DNA of 64,000 nucleotides, taken from positions 541,712,335 to 541,776,334 of the forward strand of contig NC_081412.1 in NCBI RefSeq assembly GCF_030272615.1. Reading direction: 5' to 3'. Below the pieces are notes generated by a model. It did no database searches, was not told where the DNA came from, and saw only the letters and a program-made list of their open reading frames with translations. The position numbers and the translations under genes are program-made. This document shows positions 40,664-52,057 of the stretch, one piece after another (position 1 is the stretch's first letter; each line of letters starts with the position of its first letter). The DNA comes from Cryptomeria japonica (Eukaryota; Streptophyta; Pinopsida; Cupressales; Cupressaceae).

Positions 40664-41320
40664 GCATTGGAGAAGCATGGCCTTGTGCCTCGTCTGGTGA
40701 TAACATCCGAGCATGCAGCTTAATGTGGTGGTGGTAGACCCTTGGACCCTCATTACCCCACTATGTCTGCATTAATGTGTGTTATCTCAGGGTGGGCTCA
40801 GGTTTTTGCTTTCTAGGCATTTGGTTGGTATTTGTGGTATGTGGGGAGCTCTTTCTTTCATGACTATTCTTTGGTTTCACTCTGTATCTATTTTTTTCCT
40901 AACTCAATTGTATCAGATGGTTCATGTACCTTGTATGATGGTTATATTTAGGCATGCAACATTTTATGATTGCTTTACTTTGCAAATCTCACTCTCGGTA
41001 CAGGTTTATCTTTTTTTGCAATTAGTTGAGGATTATGATGTGCGGAGGTAATTATATTTTGTACATGTGACTTCTTCCCTGTGATTATCATTATTGTCAT
41101 ATGGCATATGTCATTTGTTTTAATAGGGTTATTTTGGTTTGTACTTTATCTGGATGGTGCTTTCAGTTTTATTAAATCCATTACCTTCCTTTCCAAGTGG
41201 TGGTAGATCTTTTGTATGAGAGATGATCCCACGTGTGTGGTTATCTTGGTTTATTGTTTCGCATGTCTTTGATTTATGGCTATTTGCTTTGTGAGGATTT
41301 TGTAATCATTTTTTATAAAG

Positions 41321-42169
41321 GTGGCAGATTATCATCGTGTGGATTTCTTGGTTATTGTTTGGCATGTTTTTATTTTATGGATACTTGCTTCGTGTGGATT
41401 TTGTAATCATTTTTATTGGTGGCAGTTTATCGTTGCTGTGTTACACGTATCGGTGGGAGTTTGGCCCGCTTGTGTTAATATGTATTATGTCGTCCTTTCA
41501 TGGTTGCATTGTTCTCTTATGATGACATTGAGTTATTTTATACTCTGTTGTTTTTCCTTGGCTTTGCATTATCTTTTTTTGATGGAACCAGCGGGCTACC
41601 ACATCTTGATGCCTCGTAAACATTATGATTTCCAAGATTCTTATGCTTTGGTTGATGAAAAGCTTGGGCGTCTGTTTCAAGTTTATTCATTGGACTTTTC
41701 TCTAGCTTTTCGCAAGATTTTGGGAAAGCGTTGGTTGGCGGATAACTCTGGTTATTTTATTGTTGATATTGCATCTCGGTGTCTCACTATATGTATGGAT
41801 GTGCTTCTGGATTCTGATATGGTTAGGGCAATCTTTGATGCATATTTCAACACCGATTTCTACTCTTCTGATGATTTGGATAGTGCATTATCTAATTACC
41901 ATTTTGAACTTGGTGATTTTGAGTATGCTGGTTTTATTTCTCATTCTCAGTTTCTATCCTCTGGTTGGCATGGGGAACTTCTCTCAATTTTAAGGAATGG
42001 TTTGATATCTAAATCATATGATGACTCATTGTTTGCTATCGTTGCTCTATTAGATCATGTATCATATGATTGCTTGGCTACAGCTGTTAATATTTTTGCA
42101 GGAATGCACTTTCTCTTAGACTCTATGCACATCGTTCGGTCTTTGCCAATGCTAGTTTTGCCTATCTAG
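41321..42169 (+). CDS. Extra 3' ORF of the LINE, unknown function
   Basis: This is an uninterrupted 282-codon frame between the RNase H domain and the poly-A end, in a place where plant LINEs normally have only a 3' UTR. The first 85 residues are hydrophobic and aromatic and may be chance translation. An internal ATG at 41582 starts a more protein-like part (MEPAGYHILMPRKHYDF), with acidic and aromatic composition including YFNTDFYSSDDLDSAL. No family is recognised. It could be a captured host sequence or a fortuitous frame, and codon statistics would be needed to decide. Confidence 0.4.
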   Translation: MADYHRVDFLVIVWHVFILWILASCGFCNHFYWWQFIVAVLHVSVGVWPACVNMYYVVLSWLHCSLMMTLSYFILCCFSLALHYLFLMEPAGYHILMPRKHYDFQDSYALVDEKLGRLFQVYSLDFSLAFRKILGKRWLADNSGYFIVDIASRCLTICMDVLLDSDMVRAIFDAYFNTDFYSSDDLDSALSNYHFELGDFEYAGFISHSQFLSSGWHGELLSILRNGLISKSYDDSLFAIVALLDHVSYDCLATAVNIFAGMHFLLDSMHIVRSLPMLVLPI

Positions 42170-42650
42170 ACGGTGCTTCCTTCTTCTCCTCCATTGGAAG
42201 GCTCTAGATCTTGGCTGTCGAATTCCTTGCCGTAGAGGCTCTTGAATTTGGAATTTTAAGTGAAGGTCTCCTAAGTACAAGTTTGAAGATTGTTTTTGGT
42301 TCACGGGTGTGGAGTAGGGTTATGTTCTTCATCTTTCCCTCTCCATTTTTACCAGCAGAGAAGGTTACTTTGTGAGAAATATCTGATGGGTCTGCTATTT
42401 GTCACATGACCTCTATGTAAAAATTGGCGACCGCATTTTCTAAGCGGGTCTTTGTATAAACGGATAGGGTATGGTTATAGGTTTATTTTATGAGTTGTGA
42501 CCGGAGGTTTTCTTCCAGGGTTCTTTCCTCTGATATGCTCTTTGAATCCTGTGTAAAAATATATATATATATTAATTAAAATTAGTGGAGTATTCCACTT
42601 TTATTGAAAAAAAAAAAAAAAAACTAAAAAACAAAGAAATAAGAAAAGAT

Positions 42651-42921
42651 TTTCCATCCACATAAGTGATTGAGGTAATGTACTTAAATGGTAAAACTAT
42701 GAAACATTTAAAGATATTGTACTAAAAAAAAAGGTAATATTATTATACCATTTAAATTGTGTCTCATTTTGCACAAAGAAAGAAATTAAAAAGCATGGTT
42801 AAAAAGATAATAGAAATTTTTACTTCATTGTTTATTTTTTAACAAAATTAGTGATCTAAAATTTATATGTAAAACCAAAGATGAATTAATCAAGGCTCAT
42901 TCACTTGACACCTAGCAATTA
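42651..42921. other. AT-rich spacer
   Basis: No feature is recognised between the LINE target duplication and the LTR element. Confidence 0.5.
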
Positions 42922-42926
42922 CATTT

Positions 42927-44198
42927 TCTAAAGTGGAAAAATCGAACCCTAATCGTTCTCCCCTCCCCAACTCCGAGGAGAGAGAAGGGAGAGTCACTAG
43001 GGTTGATGGTTTTCACTTAGGAGAGACTTTACATTCAAAAGAGGGGTTGAAACCCACAAGATCCAATCCCACGCAATGCAAGATTGGATTCTAAATGAGT
43101 TTCAAGGGTTATGACATCAAGGATACCCTCTTTTGTAAAGAATGTAGATAGAAAGATTGAACTAGGAATGCATGTAAAGTAGGAAAGATTCGCTTATAAA
43201 CAGAGATAGGGATATGGGATGAAGCTGCGGACCTGGAATCAGCAGTAAAATGTCGAGACGGTGCTGTTCTGCAAATTTGAGCGAAAGTTGACGGGACGAT
43301 GGTGCCCGGTGTGCACACGGTCCTCCGAAAAATCCGCGAAACGAAGGGGGATCTGTTCGTCTCTGCACAAGGATTCCAGATCTTCAATTACAGCCGCGTA
43401 CCTGCAACCTACACACAGAAAAGAGAGGATGATTGGGGGGTTAGGGATGAGGGGTTTGCCTTTAGGTCAAACCCCGGTTTTGGAATTAACCAAGAAATGA
43501 GAATGTTGTAAATGTAAATGTTTGTAATGTAAACAAGTACTGATACCTTGTTGTAAGAATGTTTGTATTCTTACATGCGAAGGTGTAATGTATGTAGTAT
43601 GTTGTATGTTGTATGTGATCTCCTCTTCAATGGTTGAATCCTTGTCTTGAATGCAACATTTAGCCTTGAATGGAGACTTAGAATGCTCAATTGCTTGAAG
43701 GAATACTTGAATGCTTGAATGTTTGAATGTTTGAATATCGCTTTCGCCTCTTGCTCGCATATGTTTTCCTCTTTTTTTTAACCTCCTCAAATGGGAGGGG
43801 AAATGTAGTTTATATACTTGTCAATTAGGGCTGATAGACTGATTTTCCCGACCTTAGGCCGACCAAGAAACATTATTTTCCAATTTGCAAACTTAAAGAC
43901 CTGATGCCCACAAGAGACCGGGCCCAAAATAGGGCCAGGGACCAGGGCACTGGGCACCATGGTCCTGGGGGACCAGGGCACTGGGCGCCCTAGTCCAGAA
44001 GGACCAGGGAGCTGGGCGCCATGGTCCCACCTCCCGGGACAACAGGGTGCAAAGAGGATCAGGCCAGGGTGCTGAAAAATGCAGTTTTTGATGTCATGAA
44101 CAAGTTTCGGGGTTTCCATTCAGGTTCCGTGTTGCATCGCCATTGTGAAGACCCAAATGCAGTTGAAATTGCAAGTGTCACAATTTTAGGACGCTACA
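42927..44198 (-). repeat. 3' LTR of the gag-only element
   Basis: 1,272 bp, nearly identical to 49578-50810. It holds a minisatellite (about 43930-44035) with roughly 35-base units around CCAGGGCACTGGGCGCC. The other LTR has fewer units, which explains the 39-bp length difference. Confidence 0.9.
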
Positions 44199-44215
44199 TT
44201 TAGCCCCCACTTTAG
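44199..44215 (-). other. Polypurine tract of the gag-only element
   Basis: On the minus strand AAAGTGGGGGCTAAA directly precedes the 3' LTR start TGTAGCGTCC, as expected for plus-strand DNA priming. Confidence 0.8.
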
Positions 44216-45412
44216 CGAGAGTATAAGCGTACGCTCATACTTCCGGTAAAGTACAAGGAAACAACATTGAAAGACTTTCACCACGTCAAGGAGGCAAGAT
44301 ACACCAAGCCCCCAGTGGACTAAGGATCTTATGACTTCGATTGACAAAGTAAAAGGGAAGATCACGAGGGAGAACCATGACTGTCAGTAGTAAGGTTCCC
44401 TCACTATGAGTCATGCAAGAAAGATATCAAAAATTATCAAGGCAAAGCTAAATTTGTCAAGAAATTTTCAAGTATCTTGAAAAGATATGAACGGGATTTA
44501 TGCCCCCCTACGTTAAAGCGATCGCACACGCCTCACCGGGGGTGATTGCTTTAAGGTAGTGATGCATATAAGAAATGAGAAAGGAGCACGTTATCACAAG
44601 GATTTAGCCCCCAAGTGTGAGATAAGCCCAAGGATAATAGACACAAAACACAAAGCACGAGGTGACTTCGCTTTCCTCAGGGTCAGTATGTTGTATGATA
44701 ATTCATGTATATCATATGTATGTATGCATAATTGTTCTTCATTCCCCAATCAAGGAAGGTCACCTAGAAGAAGGGAACACATGTGTCTTTTGAGTCAACA
44801 TGAGAGAGACCAAAAGAGATCTCAATGCTTTGCATCGTCCTCAAGTAGACAACACTAAGGACAACAAATAGAAGAATGAGAATAACACATAGAAGAAGTA
44901 ACAAAAGAGATCAAGAGAGAAGGAGAGAGTCTGCTATGCTAATGAAACTAGTCCAGCACGTCATCTACCCCCCGATCTTGTTGATCAATATTTCGAGAAG
45001 GCAGGAAACACGATAGAGGAGGAACATCCAACACAGCAGATGGAGCTATCACAAGATCCAAACAAGGGCTATGTTCATGTTCCGAGCCACGTTGTTCTTG
45101 TCTAGGAGCTAGGATAAGTGCTTTAGAAAATTCGTTAGATAAATGGTTATCAACATCAACATATTCATATTCACTATCAGAATGAACAGGAGTAACATTT
45201 TCATCATGAATAACATTTTCATCTATATCATCATCAAGATTTATAAAAATAGGATCTTTAACTCACACAGGATCAAGACCATCATGCATCTTATGTTCAG
45301 GAGATTTCGGCTCAATCATCAGCTGAGGAGAAAATGGAATAATATTAGTTCAAGGTGTTTTTGGGGATTGCAAAGTTTGAGAAGCAGCTACCTGAGCTCT
45401 AAGACGACGCTT
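44216..45412. other. Non-coding 3' part of the gag-only element
   Basis: This 1.2-kb stretch between the ORF end and the 3' LTR is where pol would lie in an autonomous element. No RT, RNase H or integrase motif is visible in any frame. Confidence 0.65.
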
Positions 45413-48391
45413 TCATCGGCGTTCACGTGCAGAACGATTTCGTCTAGTCTTAGTAGGAAGTTGCGAAGATTGAGGAGGAGGAATGTTCTCATCCTTATCA
45501 CTTGGGTGTTTAGGTTGTGGTCTCTTAGGTTGAACAATAGGAGAAGAGGAAGGTCTCTTCTCTCCATAAGAGGAAGGAGGAGGAACTGCTCCATATAAGG
45601 GAGGAATACTTGGTTTAGGAAGGAGACCAAGTCCATCATGACGAGGAGGTATAGGTCTACTTTTAGGAAGTTTATTAGATATAGGCATAGTCACATCCAT
45701 AGGGATGGGTTGGGAATCTTCTTGAGGAAAGACATTAGTTTTATCTTTCAAAGGAAGAACTTCCTTCTCAAGAACGATAGGAATATCAAGTTTGGGTGTT
45801 CTAGGTTCACTTAGAGATAGGATCATATCTTTCTTCCACTTTTGATAAGATTTGAAAAGATGATCACTCCGCGGTGGAAGAGATTGGAATTGTTTAGGCC
45901 AAAAGTAATCAATAGGAACGCTAGAAGTTCTTTCAGCTGGTTTAAAGAGACTATGATTGATAGTAACAACTTCACCATTATGGGGAAATTTCAGACACTT
46001 ATGAATAGGAGAAGCAATAGCTTTCATGGAAGACAGCCAAGGATAGCCTAGCTTCACACGAAATTGTTCGGACGATGGAATAATAGCAAAGTCCACATCA
46101 AGGGATTTGTTATGGACCTCAATAGGTAATGTAATAGAACCAATTGCAGGAGAAGAAAATGCATCAAATAATTTCACAAGCACATTTGTTTCGTCATAGA
46201 TCACTTGATTCAATTGCAAAGTAAAAAGAAATTCTTCAGTAATGATATTAACCATACAAGAAGGATCAATAAGCACTCCACGACAAGGTGTATTCTTGAA
46301 TTTTGCAACTATATATAAAGGACCACCAGGTGCCCTGATAGTTTCACTAGAATCAAAGGTGATGGAAGGTTCTTTAGGGATTTTCTGCTGCTCTACAAAG
46401 TTAATCACATTCAGAGTCATAGACACAAGATCATCAGGTGAGACAGAGGAATCAGTAGTATCAATTGCATTAGAGGTATGAGAAGGTAATGGATCAGTAA
46501 AAATCTGAAGATTTTGGTTAGGAGGAGCTACAGATGTGTTGCCTTTATCATTCACACCAGAAACAGAGATAGTATTATTATCAATCAAATCTTGAATTTT
46601 ACCCTTTAAAGCAAAACATTTTTCAGTATCATGCCCAGGATGATGATGAAATTGACAAAAAGATTTGTTATCAAAATAGGGTGAATTAATCTTTGCAGGA
46701 TCTATTTGCCTTATAGGAGGAAGAGTAAGCACATTTTGTTCCAATAACTTATTCATAATACTATGCAATGATTCATTCAAAGGAGTAAACTTTCTTTCTT
46801 TCTTGAAAAACTTAGAAATAGGAGGCACACCTGATGCCGCATTCACATTGTTGTTGATGATGTTTTCATTGAATTTAATGGACTCTCTGTTCGATTTAAA
46901 CTTCCCAAATGGTTGTTGACTACTATCACCCTTATCACTCGGAGCCATTGGATTTGCTTGTTCCATTTGACTCACAGTCAGTTGATAATTGTGAAGAGTT
47001 GCGCACAACTGTTGGAAAGAAGTAAACTCAGAAAACAGAAGTTTTTCTCTAATATCTTTTTGTAAATTAGAAATAAAGATTCTTTGAATATCATTGTCAG
47101 GCACTGGAAAAGAAATTTGAGCATACAAATGCTTATATCTACCAATGAAATCAGTCACTTTTTCTTTAACACCTTGTTTACAATGCATTAAATCAATCAA
47201 AGTAACTTTAGGACTTATATTGTTTTGAAATTGTTGAATGAAAGCATTTGCAAGTTGTTCGAAAGAAGTAATAGAATAAGAAGGCAACGAGCAATACCAT
47301 TGTAGGGCTTTATCTCTTAATGTTCTAGTAAACAGTTTTGCAAGCAACCTTTGGTCATAAGCAAAATCAGTACATATTGTTTGAAAGGTCTTAACATGTG
47401 TTAGAGGATCACCCTTACCATTATAAAGCTCCAAATGCGGAATTTCAACATGTTTAGGGGGGATAGCTCGAACAATGTCAAGAGAAAGTGGGCTCGCAAC
47501 ATCAAATGTGGGCACACTAAACTTAGATTGATTCATAGAGGCAATTTGCTGTTGTAAAGAAGAGACAGTTTGTGCAAGATTGTTAATGGTCACTTCAGTC
47601 GAAGAGTTCATATTAGATGTGTTATATTGTGATGGATGTGTTATGTTATTAAAAGAAGGTAGAGAGTAAGGTGGTGGGACACTATGATAGTTAGTCATAG
47701 GAGATGATTGGAAAGGAGGAACACTACAAGGAGGAATGGAATGGTTAAATGAATTGCCCCTTTGTGTCATGTTTATTTGTGGAGATATAATAGGGACACT
47801 CATTGAAGGAATGGATGAAGAAGTTGGATTGAATGAAGGAAGAGGGTTGATTGAAGAAGAGGGATTGCCCCCATGACTGGTGATCATAGGTGGAATGTCT
47901 TGTATTGAAGTAGTCATTGTGTTTGATGTAAAAGTAGGTATACTAGCAATAGGAGTTGTCAAAGGAATAGAATGATTAACTTGAGTAGGAGGTTGTGTAT
48001 AACCTAAGGTTTCGGCACAACTTTTCATCGGCATCATATTCGAATCCACAATGTGTGCAATACCACGCAAAATATCAATTCCATTCTTATCACTTTGAAC
48101 CATACATTTTAGACCCTCAATTAATGAAAGAGCTTGACTATCGAGGTATTCCTGAGACATCCATTGTCGAAAATCATCAAATTGGTTATCCAATTTTGAA
48201 AGTTGTTCTACAGAAACCTCATGGAGAGCTTCTTCATCATTAAGAGGATTAGAGGAATTACCCATGTCCTCGTTAAAAAGGCCATTCAAATTAGGTTCCA
48301 TCTCCTCAGTAATTACACCTTGGAAGGACTTAATTCTAAGGCTTCGTCTAACGGGAATAGTGTAAGTAGGGCTTATTGTTGTAAAACTCAT
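45413..48391 (-). CDS. Gag with protease-like domain, intact 992-codon ORF
   Basis: The start MSFTTISPTYTIPVRRSLR is followed by a low-complexity Ser/Pro/Ile/Thr region (residues about 110-300). A retrotransposon gag domain follows (about 320-440), with LYNGKGDP, KALQWYCSLP and the FQQFQ-type helix. A zinc-knuckle-like CQFHHHPGHDTEKC lies near residue 580. Near 705 is a retropepsin-like segment, CRGVLIDPSCMVNIITEEF. The usual catalytic DxGS reads DPSC, so protease activity is doubtful. The C-terminus is proline-rich and ends in a basic stretch. Gag would form the particle that packages the element's RNA. The frame has no stop, in contrast to the broken elements around it, so expression is possible. 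Confidence 0.88.
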   Translation of the reverse strand: MSFTTISPTYTIPVRRSLRIKSFQGVITEEMEPNLNGLFNEDMGNSSNPLNDEEALHEVSVEQLSKLDNQFDDFRQWMSQEYLDSQALSLIEGLKCMVQSDKNGIDILRGIAHIVDSNMMPMKSCAETLGYTQPPTQVNHSIPLTTPIASIPTFTSNTMTTSIQDIPPMITSHGGNPSSSINPLPSFNPTSSSIPSMSVPIISPQINMTQRGNSFNHSIPPCSVPPFQSSPMTNYHSVPPPYSLPSFNNITHPSQYNTSNMNSSTEVTINNLAQTVSSLQQQIASMNQSKFSVPTFDVASPLSLDIVRAIPPKHVEIPHLELYNGKGDPLTHVKTFQTICTDFAYDQRLLAKLFTRTLRDKALQWYCSLPSYSITSFEQLANAFIQQFQNNISPKVTLIDLMHCKQGVKEKVTDFIGRYKHLYAQISFPVPDNDIQRIFISNLQKDIREKLLFSEFTSFQQLCATLHNYQLTVSQMEQANPMAPSDKGDSSQQPFGKFKSNRESIKFNENIINNNVNAASGVPPISKFFKKERKFTPLNESLHSIMNKLLEQNVLTLPPIRQIDPAKINSPYFDNKSFCQFHHHPGHDTEKCFALKGKIQDLIDNNTISVSGVNDKGNTSVAPPNQNLQIFTDPLPSHTSNAIDTTDSSVSPDDLVSMTLNVINFVEQQKIPKEPSITFDSSETIRAPGGPLYIVAKFKNTPCRGVLIDPSCMVNIITEEFLFTLQLNQVIYDETNVLVKLFDAFSSPAIGSITLPIEVHNKSLDVDFAIIPSSEQFRVKLGYPWLSSMKAIASPIHKCLKFPHNGEVVTINHSLFKPAERTSSVPIDYFWPKQFQSLPPRSDHLFKSYQKWKKDMILSLSEPRTPKLDIPIVLEKEVLPLKDKTNVFPQEDSQPIPMDVTMPISNKLPKSRPIPPRHDGLGLLPKPSIPPLYGAVPPPSSYGEKRPSSSPIVQPKRPQPKHPSDKDENIPPPQSSQLPTKTRRNRSARERR

Positions 48392-49577
48392 GCACTAAAG
48401 AGAGAGAGAAGATTTTGAATTTTATAGGTAGCAAATTTCAATAAAATCAGCCAATCTCCTAGATTTAAGCTGTTAAATGCAATCAGGACAATCTCCCGAA
48501 ATTTCGGAAAAAATGTCTGGGACCGTGGCGAACGGAGTGCACACGGTCCTCGCAACTTTTTTTGAAATTTTCAGGGATGAAAGTTATGATGATTTTAAAG
48601 CCAATCTGAAAAAATTGAGTGATTTTATGATCTGTAGATAGGCCAAATTAAAGTTGTAATCTCAAAATTGAACCCTACCAAGATTGTTTGAAAAATGTAA
48701 AATTTGAATTTTGAAAAAGAGGGGGAAACTGAAATTTTGAATTTTATGATTTTAGAGGGAATACTGAAAGCAATGCAGGCTTCAAAATTTAAAAGTTGAC
48801 TCGATTTCATGCAAAATTCGAATTTGAAAGTGGAAATCAAAGTTATTGCAATTAAACACTTAATTTCAAAAGTCACAAATTGTAAAAATTTGAATAAAAC
48901 ACTGAAATTTTGAATGAATGCTAACACACTTTTCAGATTTAGGACTGTAAGAAACACACTTTTGATATAAATTTCAATTTCAACAATTTTTGAATGATTA
49001 GAAGCCTCAATCCAAGCAATCGCTAGACCAACTTTGACTTTAATTTTGAAAGTGTTAAAATTGATAAAATCAGCCAAAATTCTGGATTTTAGCAGAAAAA
49101 TACAGTAAGACCTAGCTCTCGAAATTTCGGAAAAAATGTCGGGGACGATGGCGCTCGGGGTGCACACGGTCCTCGCAACTTTTTTCCAAATTTTCAGGGA
49201 TGAAAGATATTGTGATTTTATTGCGGAATCCAAAGTTACAGCCAATTTGGAGGTGTTTTGATTAGTGAATTTATCAGTCAAAGGTTGAATCAAGAAGGTC
49301 TTAAAAATTAGGGTTTTGACATTTAACCACTTAATTTTCAGAATTAAAGCACAAATATGAATTGACAATTTGCAATAGAAGGGTAGATCTGAAACAAGCA
49401 TTAACAATTAAACATTTCACAAGTTTAATTACTTAAAAAGAAAATTTTAGGGTTTTTATGCAATCAACCTCTAAAATTTGCAAAAGATCAAACATGGAAA
49501 TATAATTAGGAAAGCAAAATTTTCAGATCTAACCATGAATAATCATAATGAGGATGTTCACATCGGGTTCACCAAAA
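48392..49577 (-). promoter_or_regulatory. 5' leader of the gag-only element with duplicated motif
   Basis: Two related segments of about 150 bases (48444-48606 and 49070-49222) each hold GTGCACACGGTCCTC (48537-48551 and 49160-49174). The same 15-base word is in both LTRs (43311-43325 and 49962-49976). GTGCAC is self-complementary, so a role in RNA dimerisation or packaging is conceivable but unproven. The primer-binding site lies at the 49560-49577 end. Confidence 0.6.
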
Positions 49578-50810
49578 TGTAAAGCGGAAAAATCGAACCC
49601 TAATCGTTCTCCCCTCCCCAACTCCGAGGAGAGAGAAGGGAGAGTCACTAGGGTTGATGGTTTTCACTTAGGAGAGACTTTACATTCAAAAGAGGGGTTG
49701 AAACCCACAAGATCCAATCCCACGCAATGCAAGATTGGATTCTAAATGAGTTTCAAGGGTTATGACATCAAGGATACCCTCTTTTGTAAAGAATGTAGAT
49801 AGAAAGATTGAACTAGGAATGCATGTAAAGTAGGAAAGATTAGCTTATAAACAGAGATAGGGATATGGGATGAAGCTGCGGACCTGGAATCAGCAGTAAA
49901 ATGTCGAGACGGTGTTGTTCTGCAAATTTGAGCGAAAGTTGACAGGACGATGGCGCCCGGTGTGCACACGGTCCTCCGAAAAATCCGCGAAACGAAGGGG
50001 GATCTATTCGTCTCTGCACAAGGATTCCAGATCTTCAATTACAGCCGCGTACCTGCAACCTACACACAGAAAAGAGAGGACGATTGGGGGGTTAGGGATG
50101 AGGGGTTTGCCTTTAGGTCAAACCCTGGTTTTGGAATTAACCAAGAAATGAGAATGTTGTAAATGTGAATGTTTGTAATGTAAACAAGTACTGATACCTT
50201 GTTGTAAGAATGTTTGTATTCTTACATGCGAAGGTGTAATGTATGTAGTATGTTGTATGTTGTATGTGATCTCCTCTTCAATGGTTGAATCCTTGTCTTG
50301 AATGCAACATTTAGCCTTGAATGGAGACTTAGAATGCTCAATTGCTTGAAGGAATACTTGAATGCTTGAATGTTTGAATGTTTGAATATCGCTTTCGCCT
50401 CTTGCTCGCATATGTTTTCCTCTTTTTTTTTACCTCCTCAAATGGGAGGGGAAATGTAGTTTATATACTTGTCAATTAGGGCTGATAGACTGATTTTCCC
50501 GACCTTAGGCCGACCAGGAAACATTATTTTCCAATTTGCAAACTTAAAGACCCGATGCCCACAAGAGACCGAGCCCAAAATAGGGCCAGGGACCAGGGCG
50601 TTGGGCGCCATGGTCCTGGGGCGCTGGGCACCATGGTCCCACCTCCCGGGACAACAGGGTGCAAGGAGGATCAAGCCAGGGTGCTGAAAAATGCAGTTTT
50701 TGATGTCATGAACAAGTTTCGGGGTCTCCATTCAGGTTCCGTGTTGCATCGCCATCGTGAAGACCCAAATGCAGTCGAAATTGCAAGTGTCGCAATTTTA
50801 GGACGCTACA
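49578..50810 (-). repeat. 5' LTR of the gag-only element
   Basis: 1,233 bp. On the minus strand it begins TGTAGCGTCC and ends CCGCTTTACA. Few differences from the other LTR are visible, implying a fairly recent insertion. Confidence 0.9.
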
Positions 50811-50815
50811 CGTTT

Positions 50816-52057
50816 GTTTAAAAGTTTTTAAGCCCTTTTCAACAAATTGGTTGTGTCTATCTTAAAACCATTACATTTCATGAGACAAGAGTATTTTGTC
50901 AAACAATTCAGTGCCTTGTCTATGTTTTTGCTTAGGACAAGTCTTTAAACTATGAAACAAATATCTCATAGTCCACAAGATTTCCCTTTTATTATATTGA
51001 CATTAAATTTACTATATATATGATTTTCATCTTCATTTTTCACTATCTTCTTATATATTAAGCATTTTTAGGTGGAGTAAATTTCCAAAATCTAAAAGCA
51101 AAGTTAGTTATTGTGCTCTATCTCTACTTATAAATTAATATTTTTTTTTAGCTAACTCACTATCTTCTTATTAAGAATTTTTGCCCCATTGAGGATCAAC
51201 AACCCTTCTATACATGTGGCATATAGATATGTGCATTTCAAGAATATTTCTTGTGTGTAGAGAGTTGTCAGCTAAGAATAATTTTTGAATGTAGAGAGTT
51301 GTCAGCTAAGAATATTTTTTGAATGTAGAGAGTTGTCAGCTAAGAATATTTTCTGTGTGTAGAGAGTTGTCAGCATTCTAGGATTCCTAATTCAAGAGTG
51401 ATTGTAGTTTTTATATGTATTGACTTGCATTATCTATATGTGGTTGGCTTTATCTTCTTTTATTTGTTTTTATTGCTCCCTAGTTTTAGTCCTAGATAGC
51501 TTTATTTATGCTTGTTTGAGTTCTTTTCAGCCTTTATTATTAACTATTAGATTTTGATTTATGAATTTAAGCCATACTTAGTCATCCATGGAAGTATTAT
51601 TTCTTTCTTTCATAGAGAGTACCAAATTCTCTTCTATATGTTTCATAAGCTTTGCTAAGTATTTAATATCAAAGGGTGAATGATTGATGATATTAAATGG
51701 AAGTATTATTTATTTCTTTCATAGAGAGTACCAGATTCTCTTCTATATGTTTCATAAGCTTTGTTAAGTATTTAATATTAAAGGGTGAATGATTGATGAT
51801 AGTAAAGGGAATGGGAGCAATTCTTTCTCCCACCTTCATTAGATTTTTTTTTTTTGATTTTTCTAGAAAGCATGTTTGGCTTCTAAAGTAAAAGTTTTCC
51901 GCTACTTTTAAATTTATTCAGAGAAAAACCAGGCCTATAGTTATTGTATCATGTCTTTGCTTTCAGATTTCACATACAATTCTATTAAACCATTTTTTAT
52001 GTAATATACTATCCATTGTATTTCTATATCCAAGACACAATAAGCAAAAAGAAAGAA
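50816..52057. repeat. Non-coding DNA with short tandem arrays
   Basis: About four copies of a 33-46 base unit (GTAGAGAGTTGTCAGCTAAG plus an AATATTTTTTGAAT tail) lie at about 51256-51375. A unit of about 110 bases with TTTCATAGAGAGTACCA and CTTCTATATGTTTCATAAGC is duplicated at about 51590-51698 and 51700-51805. No gene is recognised. Confidence 0.7.

Larger units (their letters stand above)
37777..42622 (+). mobile_element. 5'-truncated L1-type LINE
   Basis: The body carries, in order, reverse transcriptase, a zinc-binding RT-associated region and RNase H, then a long 3' part ending in a poly-A run (about 42606-42622). A 28-base target duplication with one mismatch flanks it (37749-37776 and 42623-42650, starting ACTAAAAAACA). 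The endonuclease domain is missing, so it is 5'-truncated. The first 24 bases after the duplication resemble nearby flank rather than LINE sequence. Confidence 0.9.
42927..50810 (-). mobile_element. Gag-only Ty3/gypsy-type LTR retrotransposon (TR-GAG-like)
   Basis: The 7.9-kb element has two near-identical LTRs. Read on the minus strand, the 5' LTR is 50810-49578 and the 3' LTR is 44198-42927. The flanks are CATTT (42922-42926) and CGTTT (50811-50815), a 5-bp target duplication with one change. Next to the 5' LTR the minus strand reads TTTTGGTGAACCCGATG, a tRNA primer-binding site. Before the 3' LTR it reads AAAGTGGGGGCTAAA, a polypurine tract. The interior encodes a gag-protease-like ORF but no reverse transcriptase, RNase H or integrase, so it depends on another element's enzymes. 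Confidence 0.9.

Noticed and set aside
43109-43511. Short frames repeated at 43.1-43.5 and 49.8-50.2 kb as duplicated genes
   Set aside because: They lie within the two LTRs of the gag-only element and exist in overlapping frames on both strands.
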